64,000 bases of DNA from Pyrinomonadaceae bacterium. Its GTDB lineage: Bacteria; Acidobacteriota; Blastocatellia; Pyrinomonadales; Pyrinomonadaceae. The stretch's first letter is position 1; each line of letters starts with the position of its first letter. Positions 60,350 through 64,000 of the stretch are shown piece by piece. The notes below the pieces were generated by a model, which searched no databases, had not been told where the DNA came from, and saw nothing but the letters and a program-made list of their open reading frames with translations. The position numbers were made by a program, and so were the translations under genes. Location: the NCBI GenBank assembly GCA_019694395.1, contig JAIBCC010000009.1, positions 62,001 to 126,000 on the forward strand, given 5' to 3'.

Positions 60350-60905
60350 TTGTTTTTAAACGGTCATAAAGCCATGCTTTAGCCACTGTCCATTCGCGTT
60401 TGAGGGTAGAAGGCGAAATTTTTAAGGTATGAGCGGTTTCTTCGATAGTCAATCCGCCGAAAAATCTCAGTTCCACCAATTTTGATTGCAGCGGGTCAAA
60501 AGTTGCCAAATCCTGCAATGCTTCATCTAAATTAATTAAATCAATCTCCTTTTCCGAAGAAAAACTGATGGCTTCATCCAACGCCAGTTTTTGTCCGAAA
60601 TCGCGTTTCTGGGCACGTTTTTGGCGGGCGTGGTCAACCAGAATCTTTCTCATTATGTTGGCGGCTACCGCAAAAAAATGGGCGCGATTCTGCCACGAAA
60701 CATTTTCCCAATCAACCAAACGAAGATAAGCCTCGTGAACCAACGCCGTTGCCTGAAGTGTGTGGTCGGAGCGTTCGTTTTGCAGATAACTGTGAGCCAG
60801 CTTGCGAAGTTCCTGATAGACCACCGGTAAAAGCTGTTCGGGAGCTTTTCCGTCGCCGTCATTAATACGGTTCAGCAGAATAGTGATTTCTGAATCAGGG
60901 GGCAT
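60339..60905 (-). CDS. ECF sigma factor paired with kinase 3
   Basis: The start is the ATG at 60905 (MPPDSEITILLNRINDG), giving 188 residues. Region 2: ALVHEAYLRLVDWENVSWQNRAHFFAVAANIMRKILVDHARQKRAQKR. Region 4: LVELRFFGGLTIEETAHTLKISPSTLKREWTVAKAWL. It is the same type as the sigma factors at 38666 and 47528, here overlapping its kinase gene. Confidence 0.92.
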   Translation of the reverse strand: MPPDSEITILLNRINDGDGKAPEQLLPVVYQELRKLAHSYLQNERSDHTLQATALVHEAYLRLVDWENVSWQNRAHFFAVAANIMRKILVDHARQKRAQKRDFGQKLALDEAISFSSEKEIDLINLDEALQDLATFDPLQSKLVELRFFGGLTIEETAHTLKISPSTLKREWTVAKAWLYDRLKTNGS

Positions 60906-60953
60906 AAATAGTTGATTTACAAAGATTATACGACTAAGCAAAAAAAATAAATA

Positions 60954-61000
60954 TTTTTTGAGCCGATTTGCTGATTTTTTCCGCTTTGTAGGGATGAAAA
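60954..61000 (+). promoter_or_regulatory. 47-nt duplicated control region, copy 1
   Basis: It matches 62505-62551 with a single mismatch. It lies between the sigma gene and the first of four small genes, ending 22 nt before the ATG at 61023. The part TTGCTG...TAGGGAT looks like a promoter, but no consensus is clear. Confidence 0.6.
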
Positions 61001-61022
61001 GGAAATTCAATGAATTGAAGCT

Positions 61023-61217
61023 ATGGAAAATAAAAAATTAGAAACCAATGAAAATACAAATCAAGTAAACAGCTACCAAGAAGAGTTTCTTAAAATACAA
61101 AATGATTTGATAGATGAAGAAACAGCTATTTTACAGCTTGAGAATGAAGAAAAGAAAAGGAAATTTGAGAGATTGAGCGAAGATTGGCACGAGACTTTTT
61201 TGGGTGAAAATTATTAA
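61023..61217 (+). CDS. Small coiled-coil hypothetical protein
   Basis: This 64-residue, highly charged protein is mainly one long helix (YQEEFLKIQNDLIDEETAILQLENEEKKRKFERL). No family is recognised. It is the first of four small genes in one direction after the duplicated control region. Confidence 0.6.
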   Translation: MENKKLETNENTNQVNSYQEEFLKIQNDLIDEETAILQLENEEKKRKFERLSEDWHETFLGENY

Positions 61218-61269
61218 CTTCCCGATTATATAACAACTAACCAGATTGAAAAAATTGAAGGAGAAATAT

Positions 61270-61869
61270 ATGTCAGATTTTATGAAACAACTTTTAAATC
61301 CCGATTGGAAGCCGGGCGATGATGTTAAGGAAGTTGAAACTACTTATCAGCCAAAACCTTTGCCCGATATTAATAAAATAATGGATGGTTACGTCGAGTA
61401 TTTGGAAAAGGCAAAGGATCATTCGGCTGAAACTATGGACGAAAATAATCCCGCCCAAATGGAAGGACAATGGATGGCAGAATTGAGATCATACATTGAA
61501 GAACTGACGACTCAAATTAACTATTTAAATCAGATGGCTTTTTTGTTAGGGACGGGCGGAACTCAAGCATTGATTCAATATGTTAGCGAAGCACTTCCTA
61601 AACTTGAATCGTTCAGACCAAGAGCAGAAGCATTGAAACAAATCGGATTAACCCAAATGTCCACCGGATTAGAAGCAACCATCACAGATTTACAAAAAGC
61701 CTTTGGAACATACCTCAATATTTATCAAGGCGGAGTTCGTAATGATGTGAGAAATGAGGCAATTATGAGGGAATCGTCAGATGACACAACCCAAACTATT
61801 TTAGAAACAAATGCAAACACCCAAAAAGTCTATAATCGGGCGAATGAGAATTGGGAAGATAAGTTCTAG
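61270..61869 (+). CDS. Helical hypothetical protein
   Basis: The start is the ATG at 61270, which follows AAGGAGAAAT; 199 residues. It has a polar N terminus (LLNPDWKPGDDVKE), then helices (ELRSYIEELTTQINYLNQMAFLL, ESFRPRAEALKQIGLTQMSTGLEATITDLQKAFGTYL). There is no signal peptide or known domain. It may bind its small neighbours through coiled coils. Confidence 0.7.
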   Translation: MSDFMKQLLNPDWKPGDDVKEVETTYQPKPLPDINKIMDGYVEYLEKAKDHSAETMDENNPAQMEGQWMAELRSYIEELTTQINYLNQMAFLLGTGGTQALIQYVSEALPKLESFRPRAEALKQIGLTQMSTGLEATITDLQKAFGTYLNIYQGGVRNDVRNEAIMRESSDDTTQTILETNANTQKVYNRANENWEDKF

Positions 61870-61921
61870 ATGTTAAACAAACATCAGATAGAAAAAACTA
61901 AAACTAAGGAGGAATAAAAAA

Positions 61922-62143
61922 ATGGCAGCAACACCTTGTCCGCTGTGTAATGGAGATAAAACAGTTAAGTGTCCAAAATGTCACGGCGGCGGCGAAATCA
62001 ATTGTGGAAAATGTGGCGGAACCGGCTTTATAGACGGTGAAGTTTGTGACCGTTGCAAAGGAACAGGACAACAAACCTGCTTCCATTGTGATGGAAAGGG
62101 TTACGTTACCTGTCCTCGTTGTAATGGCTCAGGAGAGGACTAA
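61922..62143 (+). CDS. DnaJ-type zinc-finger protein without J domain
   Basis: This 73-residue protein is nearly all CxxCxGxG-type repeats: CPLCNGDKTVKCPKCHGGG, CGKCGGTGF, CDRCKGTGQQTCFHCDGKGYVTCPRCNGSGED. Those bind two zincs in DnaJ. It has a strong GGAGG ribosome site and no J domain or substrate domain. A chaperone or thiol-exchange role is plausible. Confidence 0.85.
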   Translation: MAATPCPLCNGDKTVKCPKCHGGGEINCGKCGGTGFIDGEVCDRCKGTGQQTCFHCDGKGYVTCPRCNGSGED

Positions 62144-62229
62144 ATCACAAATTCATTCAAGCAAATAAGAATCTGAATGAATGTATTACAACAAATGCTC
62201 TTGCAGTATCTCAAAAAAAGGAGGAAGAA

Positions 62230-62376
62230 ATGTTAAATAAATTGTTTAAGTCTTGTCAGTATTTTTGGGGAAGGCTTTTATATTATGGCGGTTGCAAAAT
62301 ATGCAACTGTGGCGCGTATGAAGGTGAGCCATATGGTTATTGTAAATGCGGAGATTCTTGGGATAATCATTGGTAA
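62230..62376 (+). CDS. 48-residue Cys-rich microprotein
   Basis: A strong AAAGGAGGAAG ribosome site stands 3 nt before the ATG. The product has six Cys in the second half: one before QYFWGRLLYYGG, then CKICNCG and CKCGDSWDNHW at the end. The spacing suits metal binding. It is the last of the four small genes and is followed by a strong hairpin. Confidence 0.7.
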   Translation: MLNKLFKSCQYFWGRLLYYGGCKICNCGAYEGEPYGYCKCGDSWDNHW

Positions 62377-62393
62377 TAACTCTAGTTGGTGAG

Positions 62394-62442
62394 GTAATTG
62401 AGTCTAATTCCAATATCGAATATTAGAATTAGACTCAATTAC
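62394..62442. terminator. Perfect 17-bp hairpin after the small-gene set
   Basis: GTAATTGAGTCTAATTC pairs fully with GAATTAGACTCAATTAC around a 15-nt loop. No T-run follows, so it may protect the transcript end or be a factor-dependent stop. Confidence 0.6.
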
Positions 62443-62504
62443 TTACCGTCAAATTCTCACAAGTCGGATTACCTTTGTAAATAGCCTTGAAAATTAAGCA
62501 CAGT

Positions 62505-62551
62505 TTTTTTGAGCCGATTTGCTGATTTTTTCCGCCTTGTAGGGATGAAAA
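62505..62551 (+). promoter_or_regulatory. 47-nt duplicated control region, copy 2
   Basis: It has a single mismatch to 60954-61000 and ends 53 nt before the ATG of the autotransporter gene. The pair implies shared control of the two transcripts. Confidence 0.6.
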
Positions 62552-62604
62552 ACAAATTTTCAATTACAGCAGAGTTTTTCTAATGCCGAAGGGAGTAATC
62601 AATA

Positions 62605-64000
62605 ATGATCATCAAACTAAACAAAACGGACTTTTCAGGAAGGGCAATCCGGCTGACAGTGGTAATGATAATAGTGCTGATAATGGGTTGGAGTGCGACG
62701 GCGTGGGGACAACAGGGTGGCGGCGGCGTCACTACGTTCTCAGTCTCAAATACCGAATCCGTAGTTTTTAATCCACCCACCACGACTACCACCACTATCA
62801 ATCTGAACTCGACTCAAATAATTGGGCGGATTAGTGGTGGCACTCCGCTCTATAATCAAACTTTCTCCGTGGCATTCAACCATCCCATCGCACAGGCGGG
62901 AGTTACCGCTGCCCGTGCCGCCATCACTACTGCCGGAGGTCCCGGAGTAATCATCGGCTCACCGATTCGCACCGCCTCAAGCTCCACTACAACTACGACT
63001 TCCTCAACCATCTACAGCCTTGCCTCAACCAGTCAGACAGTAACGCCTGAACGCGTTATCGGTCCTGGCAGCACTCTCGTTGGACAAAGAACCATCTGCA
63101 CAGGTATTACAACCTTACCTAGTCCAAATGCCCCGACCTGCGGTCCAGGTAATCCGACTACTTTCTTTGTGGCAAGCGGTGATGACAACCGCAATGTCAA
63201 TATTGAAACCACTTTCAACATAGATCAGGCAACTTCAATCACGAACACCACCACACTTTTTGAACAATACACCATCACCGGAGTTGTTCGCCGCATCGGT
63301 TCGGTTCACGCTCTCTCTAAGGAAGCCGGAAGCGATGCCACCAGTCTCTTCGCTCAGCGATTGCGAAGCGTTGGCGATGGTGATTTGAAACGGGGTTTCT
63401 GGTTTTCGGGTTATGGCTGGTTTGGTAAACGCAATGCCAATGGTGAAATTGTTGGAGACAACCGTCACGGCAAAGGAATTTCGGGAGGCTATGCCGCTTC
63501 GTTTGGAAAAGGATTTCGCGGCGGAGTTGGCTTTGATAAAGGCGAAACCCGTCTGACTCTCGACACGGTTGGCGAGAATGGAACAGTTGACCTGACTCAA
63601 ATCGGCGCACATCTTGACTATGACCACCAACGATTTCACCTCCGATTCGCCAATACCAACGGTTGGGGAAATATCAAGACCCGAACTGCTCCAACTGACC
63701 TTAATTTTGCTACCACTACAAGTTATGGTCTGAACACCAACAGCCTGTCGGGTGAAGCCTCTTACGCACTCTCTCTGGGCAAATGGAAAGTAACTCCTCA
63801 TGCGGGAGTTGAGTGGCGGAGAGTGAAAAATGACCAGTTTAGTGAAGCAGGAACTTTCGGATTATCAGCTACCGCCCACACCACGAGTTGGACAAAAGGC
63901 TGGACGGGAGTCTCGGTGGAACGTCAGTTTGGGAAAGAAGGAGAAGGACTAATCAAAGTCTATGGACGAGCAACCTTCAACGGACACGACCGGGTATTGT
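62605..64000 (+). CDS. Autotransporter-type outer-membrane protein, N-terminal part
   Basis: The frame is open from the ATG at 62605 to the right edge (465 codons). The start has an AGGGAGT ribosome site and gives a signal peptide (TVVMIIVLIMGWSATAWG, cleavage before QQGGGG). A Thr/Ser-rich outer part to about residue 215 precedes a barrel-like region (FWFSGYGWFGKRNANGEIVG, SGGYAASFGKGFRGGVGFDKGE) of the autotransporter beta-domain type, unfinished at the edge. It shares the duplicated control region with the small-gene set upstream. Confidence 0.85.
   Translation, partial: MIIKLNKTDFSGRAIRLTVVMIIVLIMGWSATAWGQQGGGGVTTFSVSNTESVVFNPPTTTTTTINLNSTQIIGRISGGTPLYNQTFSVAFNHPIAQAGVTAARAAITTAGGPGVIIGSPIRTASSSTTTTTSSTIYSLASTSQTVTPERVIGPGSTLVGQRTICTGITTLPSPNAPTCGPGNPTTFFVASGDDNRNVNIETTFNIDQATSITNTTTLFEQYTITGVVRRIGSVHALSKEAGSDATSLFAQRLRSVGDGDLKRGFWFSGYGWFGKRNANGEIVGDNRHGKGISGGYAASFGKGFRGGVGFDKGETRLTLDTVGENGTVDLTQIGAHLDYDHQRFHLRFANTNGWGNIKTRTAPTDLNFATTTSYGLNTNSLSGEASYALSLGKWKVTPHAGVEWRRVKNDQFSEAGTFGLSATAHTTSWTKGWTGVSVERQFGKEGEGLIKVYGRATFNGHDRVL

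Noticed and set aside
63235..63801. Long antisense frame over the autotransporter gene
   Set aside because: The forward strand gives a signal peptide and beta-barrel pattern over the whole interval; the reverse product resembles nothing and has no ribosome site.

Overview
The window is A+T-rich DNA that fits an Acidobacteriota genome, most likely class Blastocatellia. The signs are three giant Oar-like TonB-dependent transporters with carboxypeptidase-regulatory domains, ECF sigma factors of the kind paired with Ser/Thr kinases in that phylum, kinases carrying TolB-like (PD40) or TPR sensor halves, and housekeeping genes in acidobacterial style. The taxonomy is inferred from gene content only.

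Layout. 1-7.3 kb: an acyl-CoA ligase running off the left edge, then a compact two-methyltransferase restriction-modification cassette (642-3531) bounded by a 54-nt direct repeat of the 3' end of a ketoacyl synthase III gene, then that synthase with a methyltransferase, a YdeI-type protein and a BNR/YCF48 secreted protein. 7.4-23.3 kb: a prolyl oligopeptidase, three Oar-like outer-membrane transporters, a TPR lipoprotein-sized secreted protein and two Fis-only regulators. Each transporter has a good sigma-54 (-24/-12) promoter, a shared 31-nt upstream element and a 14-nt box at a fixed position in its leader. 23.8-33.2 kb: a LytS/LytTR two-component pair, a secreted repeat protein, rnc, lepB, psuG, an SH3-like protein, ruvC, a three-repeat secreted protein and yebC.

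33.3-48.4 kb is the most unusual part. Four intact genes and one wreck encode a PqqD domain (about 90 residues) followed by a twin-arginine-like SRRxV motif, a hydrophobic stretch ending in AxA, and a variable Cys-rich tail with 10-12 cysteines. One truncated PqqD is fused to a zinc ribbon, with a free-standing zinc-ribbon relative at 48220. An M29-like secreted peptidase homologue sits among them in an apparent operon. They are interleaved with two copies of a module made of an ECF sigma gene followed by a Ser/Thr kinase with PD40 repeats, and with yggS-yggT-yggU. This looks like a family of self-chaperoned, exported Cys-rich proteins or RiPP-like precursors. No radical-SAM or other modifying enzyme lies in the window, so the function is open.

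48.4-64 kb: tRNA-Leu(CAG), rsmG, a GIY-YIG-like small protein, a GNAT, an ECF/zinc-anti-sigma cluster, a CYTH protein, a multi-hairpin intergenic element, a NatAB-like ABC exporter, corA, a DUF1835 protein, and a third sigma-kinase pair (kinase with TPRs). Divergent from that sigma gene is a set of four small genes, two of them Cys-rich, followed by an autotransporter that runs off the right edge. The same 47-nt sequence precedes both the small-gene set and the autotransporter. Throughout the window, degenerate 7- or 8-nt tandem repeats occur between genes and in frame inside two of the kinases.
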